64,000 nucleotides of DNA, taken from UBA5336 sp964412785. Lineage in GTDB: Bacteria > Pseudomonadota > Alphaproteobacteria > Caulobacterales > Hyphomonadaceae. Each line of letters starts with the position of its first letter. Position 1 is the first letter of the stretch. The translations under genes were made by a program, and so were the position numbers. Where the stretch lies: the NCBI GenBank assembly GCA_964412785.1, contig CAYPQD010000005.1, positions 1-64,000 of the forward strand. Reading direction: 5' to 3'. Below, one piece after another: positions 18,416-26,094 of the stretch. Below the pieces are notes generated by a model. That model had not been told where the DNA came from and made no database searches. It worked only from the letters and a program-made list of their open reading frames with translations.

Positions 18416-19557
18416 CAGGCAGTCTCCTTCAGAACGCTCCGACGCGCGGCAAAGAGCCAGGCATCGGCCACCGCGTCGAAATCGCCGGGTGCAGTCTTCC
18501 AGCCAAAGCTGGTGCGGATCGCGCATTCCGCAAGGGCGTCAGACGCGCCCATGGCGGAGAGGACCAGCGAGCGGCGCACCTTGCCGGAGGAACAGGCCGA
18601 GCCGGCCGAAACCGCGACGCCCGCAAGATCAAGGGCCATCACCTGCGTTTCGGAGCGGAAGCCCTCAAGGCCGAAGCAGGACGTTCCGGCCAGCCGCGGG
18701 GCGTCCTCGCCCATCACGGTGATGCCGGCTTCAGCCCTGAGGCGCGCCTCCATGGCATCGCGCGGGCCGGCGAGTGCTCCGTATCCGGCAAGGTCGACCA
18801 CTGCGGCCTCAGCGGCGGCGCCGAAGCCGGCAATCCCGGCGAGGTTCTCCGTGCCGGAACGCAGCGAACGCTCCTGACCACCGCCGAGCAGGACGGGTTT
18901 CAGTGGCGCGCCAGGTCGGTGCCAGAGCGCGCCGACGCCCTGCGGCCCGCCAGCCTTGTGCGCTGACAGGGCGAGATAGTCGACGCCGAGGAGGGCGACG
19001 TTGACGGGCACCTTGCCGAGCCCCTGTACGGCATCGCAATGGGTAAGGCCGCCGGCCTCACGGACAAGCACGGCAGCTTCGGCGACGGGCTGGATGACGC
19101 CGGTCTCGTTGTTGGCAAGCATCAGCGCGAGGACCGGCGTGCCCGAACTGGCGCGGTCCCAGCGGGCGAGCCGGTCTGCCAGCGCATCAAGGTCGACCCG
19201 CCCGTCCGGGCGCACATACACCGTTTCAACCGGCACGCCCGCCGTGCCGGCATTCTGGCTGATCGCCTCGTGCTCGATCGCGGAGAGGAGGAGCGTCGCG
19301 TCGCCGTGGAGGGCGGCGACGGCGCCATGCAGGGCCAGCGCGCTCGCCTCGGTACCGCCCGATGTGAAGACGATGTCTTCGGCACGCGAGCCGATGGCGG
19401 CCCCGACCTGGCTTCGCGCCGTCTCGACCCTGCGCCGCGCAGCCCGGCCGGGGCCGTGCACGCTGGAGGGGTTGGCTGCGGTCTCAAGCGCGGCCAGCAT
19501 GGCCTCTCGCGCCTCGGGCCTCAGCGGTGCAGTGGCATTGTAGTCGGCATAAATCAT
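18415..19557 (-). CDS. cysteine desulfurase, IscS/NifS class
   Basis: A 380-residue class-I desulfurase. The N-terminus is MIYADYNATAP; ANNETGVIQP is at 149-158, the PLP lysine is Lys201 in LSAHKAGGPQG, and the mobile-loop cysteine is Cys322 in SAGSACSSGK. This is the IscS/NifS class, distinct from the SufS enzyme at the other end of the operon. As first gene of the run it may supply sulfur for SufB, or serve tRNA or cofactor sulfuration. It is divergent from the hydrolase at 19693 with a 135-base shared upstream region. Confidence 0.9.
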   Translation of the reverse strand: MIYADYNATAPLRPEAREAMLAALETAANPSSVHGPGRAARRRVETARSQVGAAIGSRAEDIVFTSGGTEASALALHGAVAALHGDATLLLSAIEHEAISQNAGTAGVPVETVYVRPDGRVDLDALADRLARWDRASSGTPVLALMLANNETGVIQPVAEAAVLVREAGGLTHCDAVQGLGKVPVNVALLGVDYLALSAHKAGGPQGVGALWHRPGAPLKPVLLGGGQERSLRSGTENLAGIAGFGAAAEAAVVDLAGYGALAGPRDAMEARLRAEAGITVMGEDAPRLAGTSCFGLEGFRSETQVMALDLAGVAVSAGSACSSGKVRRSLVLSAMGASDALAECAIRTSFGWKTAPGDFDAVADAWLFAARRSVLKETA

Positions 19558-19692
19558 GGGCCTGATTTAGGCGCACCTGGCGCCGGCGCCATGACCGATG
19601 GCGCCTCTGCCAAATTTCTTGCAATCGGGGCGTCCGATCGCCTATGCCCTCGCCTGCCCCTGTCCTCAATTTGTCCAGCCAGAGAGCCAAGA

Positions 19693-20364
19693 ATGGCCGA
19701 ACTCATCATTCCAGGCCCTGCGGGCCGCATCGAGGGGCGTTATAGCGAGCCGCCCCATGACGGCGCACCAATCGCGCTTATCCTGCATCCCCACCCCAAG
19801 GCGGGCGGCACCATGCAGGACCCGATCACCATCCGCCTGTTCCAGATGTTCGAGCAGCGCGGCTTCGGCGTCCTGCGCTACAACTCCCGCGGCGTCGGGC
19901 GCACCCAGGGCCAGTATGACCATGGCGTCGGCGAGCTGGAGGATGCTGCCTTCGTGCTCGACCATCTGGAGCGCCTGGCGGAAAGCCCGCGCTATGTCTG
20001 GTGTGCCGGCTACAGCTTTGGCGCCTGGATCACGTTGCAGCTCCTGATGCGGCGCCCGGAGATTGACGGCTTCCTCGCGGTCTCGCCGCCCGCCAACCAT
20101 TACGACCTCTCCTTCCTGGCACCCTGCCCCGCGTCCGGCCTCATCGTCTCCGGCGAGGCCGACGCGATCTCGGCCCCGGCCGATGTGGAACGGGCGCTGC
20201 AGAAGGTGCGCGTCCAGAAGGGCGAGGTGATCGAGCGGGCAAGCGTGGATGGCGCCAACCATTTCTACCAGGACCGGCATGACGCACTCTTGGTGCTGCT
20301 CGAAAAATACCTCGACCGCCGCCTTGCGAAGGCTGAGGAAGCCCGGCGGCGCGAGATGGAATAG
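19693..20364 (+). CDS. alpha/beta-hydrolase superfamily protein
   Basis: A 223-residue small hydrolase of the type with an N-terminal ALILHPHPKAGGTM segment, RYNSRGVGRTQG, and the nucleophile motif GYSFG (Ser108). Acid and histidine candidates are in SGEADAISAP and ANHFYQDRHD. This compact lidless architecture is found in uncharacterised bacterial hydrolases of the COG2945 group. The substrate is unknown. It runs convergently into crtC with only 18 bases between the stops and is not obviously part of the photosynthesis cluster. Confidence 0.8.
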   Translation: MAELIIPGPAGRIEGRYSEPPHDGAPIALILHPHPKAGGTMQDPITIRLFQMFEQRGFGVLRYNSRGVGRTQGQYDHGVGELEDAAFVLDHLERLAESPRYVWCAGYSFGAWITLQLLMRRPEIDGFLAVSPPANHYDLSFLAPCPASGLIVSGEADAISAPADVERALQKVRVQKGEVIERASVDGANHFYQDRHDALLVLLEKYLDRRLAKAEEARRREME

Positions 20365-20382
20365 CCGTTACCGGCGTGTCGC

Positions 20383-21315
20383 TCAGGCCTCGCGGCTGGC
20401 CCGGCGCGGCATCCGGAAAGGCAACATCGCCTTGACGAGGGTGCGGCGCAGCCGGTCCCCGTCAAGGCTCTCATGGACGCCGGTGCGCGCTGCACCAAAC
20501 AGCGGAAGCGATACCATTGAGCGGCTGTAGAAGGGCGTATCCTCCAGCGTGCGCAGGATAAGCGGCGTGCCGTCTTCATCGGCGCGCGCCGGCCGGGCGA
20601 TCCGCCAGACCCGGGTCGGCGGCAGGCGCACCGCTTCGGGCGGCTCGAAGGTCCGGACCGAGCCGTCACGGGCAATATCCAGGGCAATGTGGCGCGGCGC
20701 CTCGTCTCTCGGCTGGGTGTTGTAGAGGATTGCGGTCCGCCCGCCGCCGAGGGCGAGCCGGGTCCAGTCCCACTGGCGGAAGCCCGCCTCCAGCGGCGTG
20801 TCGCCATCATTGCCGTCGAGATAGCCCTCACCCTGCCAGCGAAGCGCGGGCTCCTGAAGGTCAAGCTCGACCCGCGCGCCAGGCGCCATCGGATGCCAGC
20901 GATGCTGGCCACCCGCGTCGAGCGTGAAGGCCTGATCGACGACACGCTCCAGGTGAACCGTGATCTGTCCGCGCATCGGATGGGGGATCGGCGCGCAGCG
21001 CTCATCAATCGCGATTTCCAGCCGGTCGCCGTGCCAGGTCAGCGCGCTGGGGCCGACGCGGAAGCGCTCCGGCGCAAGCGTGACGTCATGGCGTCCGCGT
21101 TCGGTCATCGCCCAGCGGCCATGGCGCGGTCGGTAGAGGGCAACATTGACGGCACAGTGATGGTGGGGGTCATGACGGCCCGACCAGGCGTAGTAGGGCG
21201 AGAAGACGCTGCCGATGAAGGCGATCAGCGTCAGCGCGTTCGCGCCGTCGTCACTGATCGCGTCGAGATACCACCAGGCATAGCCCTGCGGCGCGACAGC
21301 GAGGTCGAAGCGCAG
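20383..21315 (-). CDS. crtC: carotenoid 1,2-hydratase (hydroxyneurosporene synthase)
   Basis: CrtC adds water to the C1-C2 double bond of acyclic carotenoids (neurosporene/lycopene branch). Family blocks are visible: GYAWWYLDAISDDG, LIAFIGSVFSPYYAW, HCAVNVALY, and the C-terminal ARTGVHESLDGDRLRR. The conserved N-terminus begins near 21315, but the frame there has no ATG, GTG or TTG. The nearest normal start in frame is an ATG at 21606, deep inside crtD. Position 21315 (a CTG) is given as an approximate start. The gene overlaps the end of crtD and is certainly translated downstream of it. Confidence 0.82.
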   Translation of the reverse strand: MRFDLAVAPQGYAWWYLDAISDDGANALTLIAFIGSVFSPYYAWSGRHDPHHHCAVNVALYRPRHGRWAMTERGRHDVTLAPERFRVGPSALTWHGDRLEIAIDERCAPIPHPMRGQITVHLERVVDQAFTLDAGGQHRWHPMAPGARVELDLQEPALRWQGEGYLDGNDGDTPLEAGFRQWDWTRLALGGGRTAILYNTQPRDEAPRHIALDIARDGSVRTFEPPEAVRLPPTRVWRIARPARADEDGTPLILRTLEDTPFYSRSMVSLPLFGAARTGVHESLDGDRLRRTLVKAMLPFRMPRRASREA

Positions 21316-22787
21316 TCTTTCAGCGCCGCTTCGGCCGCCGCCAGTCCGGAGAGCGCTGCCATCGGCACCCCCGGCCCCGGATGAACGCTGCCCCCCGCGA
21401 GATACAGGCCCGGAACCCGGCTCCTGACCCCCGGCCGGCGGAACGACGCCTGCCAGCCATGGCTCGCCCGGCCGTAGAGCGCTCCGCCGGTCGCCGGGAA
21501 CAGTGCCGCGAAATCGCTGGGTGTCGTCGCCACCGGCTTCGCCGTTTCGCTCAGCGTCAGGGTCACGCCGCAGCGGGCCAGGGTCTCGTGCATCCGGGTG
21601 AGACATGCCGCGATCTCCTCGTCACTATAGCTGTGCCTGTCGCCATTGGCCGGCGCGTTGATCAGGATAAAAAGGGGCTCCAGCCCCTCCGGCGGGGCGG
21701 CGCCAGGCGCCCGGTCCGGTGCGCAAATATAGGTGGTGGGCTGGTCCGGCACAGTGCCGCGGGCGAACACTGCATCGAACTCGGCGCGGTAATCGCCGGC
21801 AAAGAAGACCGTGTGCATCTCTGGTGTCAGCCCCTCAAGCCGGCCTTGAGCGGACCAGGTGACCGCCGACTGGGAACGCGGCGCAGACCGGTCGAGCCGG
21901 ACAGCGCCCTTCACGTCAGGGCCGAATAGTCCTTCCGCCAGTGCCGAAGCGTCGCCATTGCAGATGACGATGTCGGCCTCGACCACCTCGCCGCTTTCAA
22001 GTCGGAGACCGCTGGCACGTCCGCCGGAAGCCAGGATCGCCGTGACGGCAGCGCCAGTGTGCAGGCGCGCGCCATTTGCCTCCGCGGCGGCAGAGAGCGC
22101 GGCGACGATCGCCTGCATGCCGCCCTCCAAAGCCCATACGCCATCCTGCTCCACATGGGCGACCAGCATCAGTGTGGCGGCCGCCTCGAAGGGCGAGGAC
22201 CCGCAATAGGTTGCATAGCGACCGAACAGCTGTCGCAGGCGCGGGTCTTCGAACTGGCGCGTCAGCGCCTTCCAGAGGGGGGTGAAGGGCGCAGTCGCCA
22301 GCAAGGAGAGCGGCGATCGACGGATGGCCAGATGCAGAAAGTCCGGCGCTTGCGCCTCTAGAAACGGCCCCTTCAGCGTCTCGAAAATCGCCCGTGTGCG
22401 TTCGGTGAAGGCCACATAGCTGGCGGCATCCTCAGGGCCCGAGAGCGCGGCGATCGCCTCGGCCGAATTGGCAATGTCGGCGAACAGGTCAAGCCTGCCA
22501 CCGTCGGGCCAGGCATGGCGGGCGAGCACGTCAAGCGGGCGACGGGTCACCACCCGGTCCAGTGCGCTGCCGGCGCGTTCAAACACGGTCTCGAACACCC
22601 AGGGCATGGTGAAGACGGTTGGCCCGGAATCGATCTCGCGGCCGCCAACACGGACCTGGCGGGCCTTTCCTCCAAGCGTTGGACCGCGCTCATAGAGGTC
22701 GACCGTGCCATGGCGCGACAGGATCGCCGCCGCGCTGAGGCCACCAATTCCGCCGCCGACAATGGCAATTCTCAAGGTCTGGGGCAT
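21231..22787 (-). CDS. crtD: methoxyneurosporene/hydroxyneurosporene desaturase
   Basis: A 518-residue FAD-dependent carotenoid 3,4-desaturase. The dinucleotide site is IVGGGIGGLSAAAIL from residue 9, followed by LGGKARQVRVGGREIDSGPTVFTM. The C-terminal signature is LYLAGGSVHPGPGVPMAALSGLAAAEA. The frame continues about 24 residues past the usual end (DCAST), into crtC, with an arginine/serine-rich tail that looks non-functional. The start at 22787 was chosen because it begins just before the FAD motif; the upstream in-frame ATG at 22844 abuts a PpsR-type site. It is transcribed divergently from crtE. Confidence 0.9.
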   Translation of the reverse strand: MPQTLRIAIVGGGIGGLSAAAILSRHGTVDLYERGPTLGGKARQVRVGGREIDSGPTVFTMPWVFETVFERAGSALDRVVTRRPLDVLARHAWPDGGRLDLFADIANSAEAIAALSGPEDAASYVAFTERTRAIFETLKGPFLEAQAPDFLHLAIRRSPLSLLATAPFTPLWKALTRQFEDPRLRQLFGRYATYCGSSPFEAAATLMLVAHVEQDGVWALEGGMQAIVAALSAAAEANGARLHTGAAVTAILASGGRASGLRLESGEVVEADIVICNGDASALAEGLFGPDVKGAVRLDRSAPRSQSAVTWSAQGRLEGLTPEMHTVFFAGDYRAEFDAVFARGTVPDQPTTYICAPDRAPGAAPPEGLEPLFILINAPANGDRHSYSDEEIAACLTRMHETLARCGVTLTLSETAKPVATTPSDFAALFPATGGALYGRASHGWQASFRRPGVRSRVPGLYLAGGSVHPGPGVPMAALSGLAAAEAALKDCASTSLSRRRAMPGGISTRSVTTARTR

Positions 22788-22800
22788 GGGCGGGCAGCCT

Positions 22801-22818
22801 TGTCCATTGGCGGTCACA
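22801..22818. promoter_or_regulatory. PpsR/CrtJ-type site, TGT-N12-ACA (proximal to crtD)
   Basis: TGT at 22801-22803 and ACA at 22816-22818, separated by 12 bases: the known PpsR/CrtJ consensus. It is one of two sites, with 7 bases between them, in the crtD-crtE divergent region. This is close to the paired-site spacing described for CrtJ. Confidence 0.6.
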
Positions 22819-22825
22819 GCCACTT

Positions 22826-22843
22826 TGTCCAACAAAATTGACA
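22826..22843. promoter_or_regulatory. PpsR/CrtJ-type site, TGT-N12-ACA (proximal to crtE)
   Basis: TGTCCAACAAAATTGACA is a full TGT-N12-ACA match. The TTGACA at 22838-22843 inside it could also be the -35 box of the crtE promoter, with a weak TAGGGT 16 bases downstream. A repressor bound here would block that promoter. A short inverted repeat, TTGGC-AAAC-GCCAA, follows at 22844-22857. Confidence 0.65.
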
Positions 22844-22888
22844 TTGGCAAACGCCAAGTTAGGGTGACGGGGATGATGGGAGGCCGCC

Positions 22889-23758
22889 ATGGACGCCGAC
22901 GCACTGATCGAATCGACCCTGGAGGGGGCAGTTGCCCGGTCGGAAGCAGCGGACGGGCCACCCCGCCTGGCCGCAGCCATTCGCCACGCGGTGTTCCCGG
23001 GCGGCGCACGGGTCCGTCCGCAGCTCTGTCTTGCCACCGCCCATGCGTGCGACCCATCCCACGACCTGACGGCAGCAGCCCATGCCGGTGCGGCAATCGA
23101 GCTGATGCACTGCGCGTCTCTCGTGCATGATGACCTGCCCTGCTTTGATGGCGCCGCGATGCGGCGCGGCAAGCCTTCGGTCCATGTGGTATTCGGCGAA
23201 GCGCTCGCGGTGCTTGCCGGCGACGCTCTGATTGTCATGGCCTTCTCCGCCCTTGCCGATGCACCGCCCTGCGCAACGCCGCTGTCACGCCGGCTTGCGA
23301 TCCTCAGCGACGCGGCGGGCCCGCCGCATGGCATTGTCGCCGGCCAGGCCTGGGAGAGCGAGGACGCGATCGACCTCAAGGCCTATCACCGGGCCAAGAC
23401 CGGCGCGCTGTTCGTCGCCGCTGCCATGTCGGGCGCGGCCGCCGTTGGCCAGGACCCGATGGGCTGGCGCACCCTAGGTGACCGTCTGGGAGAGGCTTAC
23501 CAGGTTGCCGACGATATTCGCGACATGGCGCTCGACAGCGCCGCCCTCGGCAAGCCGGCAGGCCAGGACGCCTTGAATGATCGCCCGAACGCAGTCGCCG
23601 CCCTCGGCCTGCGCGGTGCGCTCGCCGAGCTGCGTGGCCTGATAGAGGATGCGGTGGCCGCCATTCCCGACTGCCCGGGCGCGCCGGCGCTGCGGAGCCT
23701 CGTCAGGGCCCAGTCGACCCGGCTGATGCCGGAAAGCCTGCTGCGCGCCGTCGCGTGA
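22889..23758 (+). CDS. crtE: geranylgeranyl diphosphate synthase
   Basis: A 289-residue trans-prenyltransferase that extends prenyl diphosphates to C20, feeding both phytoene and the phytyl tail of bacteriochlorophyll. The first aspartate-rich motif is DDLPCFD (Asp81, Asp82, Asp87), followed by MRRGKPS. The second is VADDIRD near 205. GGARVRPQL near 38 binds isopentenyl diphosphate. GGGAGG lies just before the ATG. It overlaps crtF by GTGA. Position next to crtD and crtF supports CrtE over a general IspA. Confidence 0.92.
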   Translation: MDADALIESTLEGAVARSEAADGPPRLAAAIRHAVFPGGARVRPQLCLATAHACDPSHDLTAAAHAGAAIELMHCASLVHDDLPCFDGAAMRRGKPSVHVVFGEALAVLAGDALIVMAFSALADAPPCATPLSRRLAILSDAAGPPHGIVAGQAWESEDAIDLKAYHRAKTGALFVAAAMSGAAAVGQDPMGWRTLGDRLGEAYQVADDIRDMALDSAALGKPAGQDALNDRPNAVAALGLRGALAELRGLIEDAVAAIPDCPGAPALRSLVRAQSTRLMPESLLRAVA

Positions 23759-24900
23759 GCCCGGCTACCGGCGTGGCAAACCGGCGGCCGCGGGCGGCCC
23801 TGTCTCGCCGGGTACGCAGCGTCCGCCATGCCCTGCTCAAGAGCCCGCGCTTCCAGGCGCTGGCGACAGCCTTCCCGCTGACCCGGCCGCTCGCCCGGCG
23901 CAATGCGTCGGGCCTGTTCGCCCTTTGCACGGGTTTCGTGCATTCGCAGGTGCTACTGGCCTGCGTGCGGCTGTCACTGTTCGACCATGTGCGCAGCGGG
24001 CCGCGCTCGGTGGAAGACCTTTCCGCGCTGACCGGCCTGCCGGTGGATGGTACCGACCGCCTCGCCCGGGCCGCAGCCTCGCTGAAGCTGCTCACGCGCG
24101 AGGACGACGGGCGGTATGGCCTCGGCGACCTAGGCGCAGCGCTCCTCGGCAACCCGTCGGTGTTCGCGATGGTCCGCCACCATGGCGACTTCTATCAGGA
24201 CCTTGCCGACCCCGTTGCGCTGCTGCGGGGGCGCTCCCGGGAGACGCGGCTTGCCCGGTTCTGGGGCTATGCCGGCGCTGAGGACCCGGTCGCAGAGACC
24301 CGAGCGGACGCCGGCGCCTATTCGGACCTGATGGCCGACACCCAAGCCTTCATCGCTGGCGAGGTCCTGGCAGCCTATCCGGTCGGCCAGCACCGTCGGC
24401 TTGTCGACCTCGGCGGCGGGTCGGGAACTTTTGCCTTGGCGGCGGCGAAGGCTGCGCCGGACCTCGATGTCACCGTCTGCGACCTGCCGGCCGTCGCCGC
24501 GCTGGCCGGTGCGCGTCTGCAGGCGGCCGGACTGGACGGACGGGCCCGGGCGGTCGGCAGCAATTTCTTCGACGATCCCCTCCCGGACGGCGCCGACCTG
24601 ATGACGCTTGTGCGTATCCTGCACGACCATGACGACACACCGGTGCAGCACCTTCTGATCCGCGTGCGCGCGGCGCTGGCGCCCGGCGGTACATTGCTGA
24701 TCGCCGAACCGATGGCCGGTACGCGCGGCGCCGAAGCCATGGGTGAGAGCTATTTCGGCCTCTATCTCTGGGCCATGGGCAGCGGCCGGCCGCGCACGTG
24801 CGCAGAGCTCGAAGCCCTCCTGAGAGAGGCCGGCTTCACCGAGATCCGGGAGCGGCGAACGCGCCTGCCGCTGCTTGTGCGTGTCCTTGCAGCGTCCTGA
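23755..24900 (+). CDS. crtF: hydroxyneurosporene O-methyltransferase
   Basis: A 381-residue SAM-dependent O-methyltransferase that methylates the C1 hydroxyl formed by CrtC. It has an N-terminal dimerisation domain of winged-helix type (residues about 45-130), then the SAM site LVDLGGGSGTFALA, VTVCDLPAVAAL, and RILHDHDD with the catalytic histidine region. It starts at a GTG overlapping the crtE stop. It ends about 177 bases before bchC, so the bchC promoter lies downstream of it. Confidence 0.88.
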   Translation: MSPATGVANRRPRAALSRRVRSVRHALLKSPRFQALATAFPLTRPLARRNASGLFALCTGFVHSQVLLACVRLSLFDHVRSGPRSVEDLSALTGLPVDGTDRLARAAASLKLLTREDDGRYGLGDLGAALLGNPSVFAMVRHHGDFYQDLADPVALLRGRSRETRLARFWGYAGAEDPVAETRADAGAYSDLMADTQAFIAGEVLAAYPVGQHRRLVDLGGGSGTFALAAAKAAPDLDVTVCDLPAVAALAGARLQAAGLDGRARAVGSNFFDDPLPDGADLMTLVRILHDHDDTPVQHLLIRVRAALAPGGTLLIAEPMAGTRGAEAMGESYFGLYLWAMGSGRPRTCAELEALLREAGFTEIRERRTRLPLLVRVLAAS

Positions 24901-25014
24901 CACGCAGCACGAGACCGGCAACCGGGCGCCCGCAGGCCTTGCGGCTTAATCGCCACGCATTCGCCGTTCCGGAGCGCGGATTGAAGACCCTTCCGGGCCT
25001 GTCAATCCGGTATT

Positions 25015-25032
25015 TGTCCGGAGAATTGGACG
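25015..25032. promoter_or_regulatory. near-match PpsR-type site upstream of bchC
   Basis: TGT-N12-ACG, one base from the TGT-N12-ACA consensus, lying 24 bases upstream of the full site at bchC. TCCGGAGAATTGGA inside it is largely symmetric. Confidence 0.35.
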
Positions 25033-25042
25033 TTCTTTTTCG

Positions 25043-25070
25043 TTGACACTCTTAACTGTCAACTTATGAT
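25043..25070 (+). promoter_or_regulatory. sigma70-type promoter of bchC
   Basis: A perfect -35 box TTGACA (25043-25048) and a near-perfect -10 box TATGAT (25065-25070), separated by 16 bases. Expected transcription start is about 25077-25079, essentially at the ATG at 25078. The promoter should drive the bchCXYZ-pufBALM superoperon. Confidence 0.65.
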
Positions 25071-25074
25071 GACA
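25057..25074. promoter_or_regulatory. PpsR/CrtJ-type site overlapping the bchC -10 box
   Basis: TGTCAACTTATGATGACA is a full TGT-N12-ACA match and covers the -10 box, so binding would exclude RNA polymerase. CrtJ is known to repress bchC in Rhodobacter capsulatus from such a position. Confidence 0.7.
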
Positions 25075-25077
25075 CTC

Positions 25078-26094
25078 ATGAGCTTGGACAGTCCCATTCC
25101 CCTCGGCGCGACGGATCGGACCGCCGATGAGGCGGCCCGTTCTCCCGACCTTCCGGAAGGCCTGGCGTGCGATGCGGTCGTCTTCGAAGGCGCGCGCCGC
25201 CTGTCGGTGCGCCCGCTGACCCTCGCGCGGCCCAGCGCCGATGACCTCGTGGTCGATATCCACTGGAGCGGCATCAGCACCGGCACCGAGCGCCTGTTGT
25301 GGGCCTCCGACATGCCGCCCTTTCCGGGCCTGAGCTATCCGCTGGTGCCCGGCTATGAGGCGGTCGGTGTCATCGCCGAATCGCCTGGCAACCCGGCCCG
25401 CATCGGCGAGAGCGTGTTCGTCCCGGGATCGAAAGCCTTCCAGGAGGCCGCCGGCCTGTTCGGCGCCTCCGCCTCGCGACTGGTCGTGCCGGCAGACCGG
25501 GTGACCCGCCTGCCCGATGGCCTTGGCGCGGATGGCGCCCTGCTGGCGCTGGCGGCCACAGCCCATCATGCGATCGTGCGCGGCGCCCGCCCGCCTGAGC
25601 TTGTCATTGGCCATGGTGTGCTGGGCCGGCTGGTCGCGCGGATAACCCTCGCCATGGGACACGGCGTGCCGACGGTCTGGGAGACCAATCCCGTCCGCCG
25701 GGACGCGGCCGACTATCCGGTGGTGCATGCGCGCGCCGATTCGCGTCGCGATTATGCCAGCATATGCGACGTCAGCGGCAGCCTATCGGTCATCGACGAG
25801 GCGATCGCTCGGCTCTCGCCACGCGGCGAGATCGTGCTTGCCGGGTTCTACACGGGCCGTCCGTCCTTCGCCTTCCCGCCGGCCTTCATGCGTGAGGCTG
25901 CCTTTCTGGTGGCGGCCGAGTGGGATGCAGGCGACCTTGCCGCCGTCCTCGCGCTGCTGGACAGCGGCGCGCTCAGCCTTGACGGGCTGATCACTCACCG
26001 CGTCCCCGCCACAGAGGCCGAAGCGGCCTACCGGACCGCGTTCGAGGACGCGGCCTGCCTTAAACTTGTACTCGACTGGAGGCCCATCCCATGA
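25078..26094 (+). CDS. bchC: bacteriochlorophyllide a dehydrogenase BchC
   Basis: A 338-residue zinc-dependent-alcohol-dehydrogenase-like enzyme that oxidises the 3-hydroxyethyl group of bacteriochlorophyllide to acetyl. Conserved stretches are HWSGISTGTERLLWASDMPPFPG, YPLVPGYEAVG and GHGVLGRLVARI. ATGs at 25066 and 25069 lie within the -10 box and PpsR site, so they cannot be on the mRNA predicted here. I chose 25078, which would make the message nearly leaderless. The first 30 residues exceed the usual family start (near CDAVVFEG). It overlaps bchX by ATGA. Confidence 0.88.
   Translation: MSLDSPIPLGATDRTADEAARSPDLPEGLACDAVVFEGARRLSVRPLTLARPSADDLVVDIHWSGISTGTERLLWASDMPPFPGLSYPLVPGYEAVGVIAESPGNPARIGESVFVPGSKAFQEAAGLFGASASRLVVPADRVTRLPDGLGADGALLALAATAHHAIVRGARPPELVIGHGVLGRLVARITLAMGHGVPTVWETNPVRRDAADYPVVHARADSRRDYASICDVSGSLSVIDEAIARLSPRGEIVLAGFYTGRPSFAFPPAFMREAAFLVAAEWDAGDLAAVLALLDSGALSLDGLITHRVPATEAEAAYRTAFEDAACLKLVLDWRPIP

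Noticed and set aside
16679..18877. 732-codon plus-strand frame opposite sufB
   Set aside because: A shadow of sufB and the desulfurase; repetitive composition.
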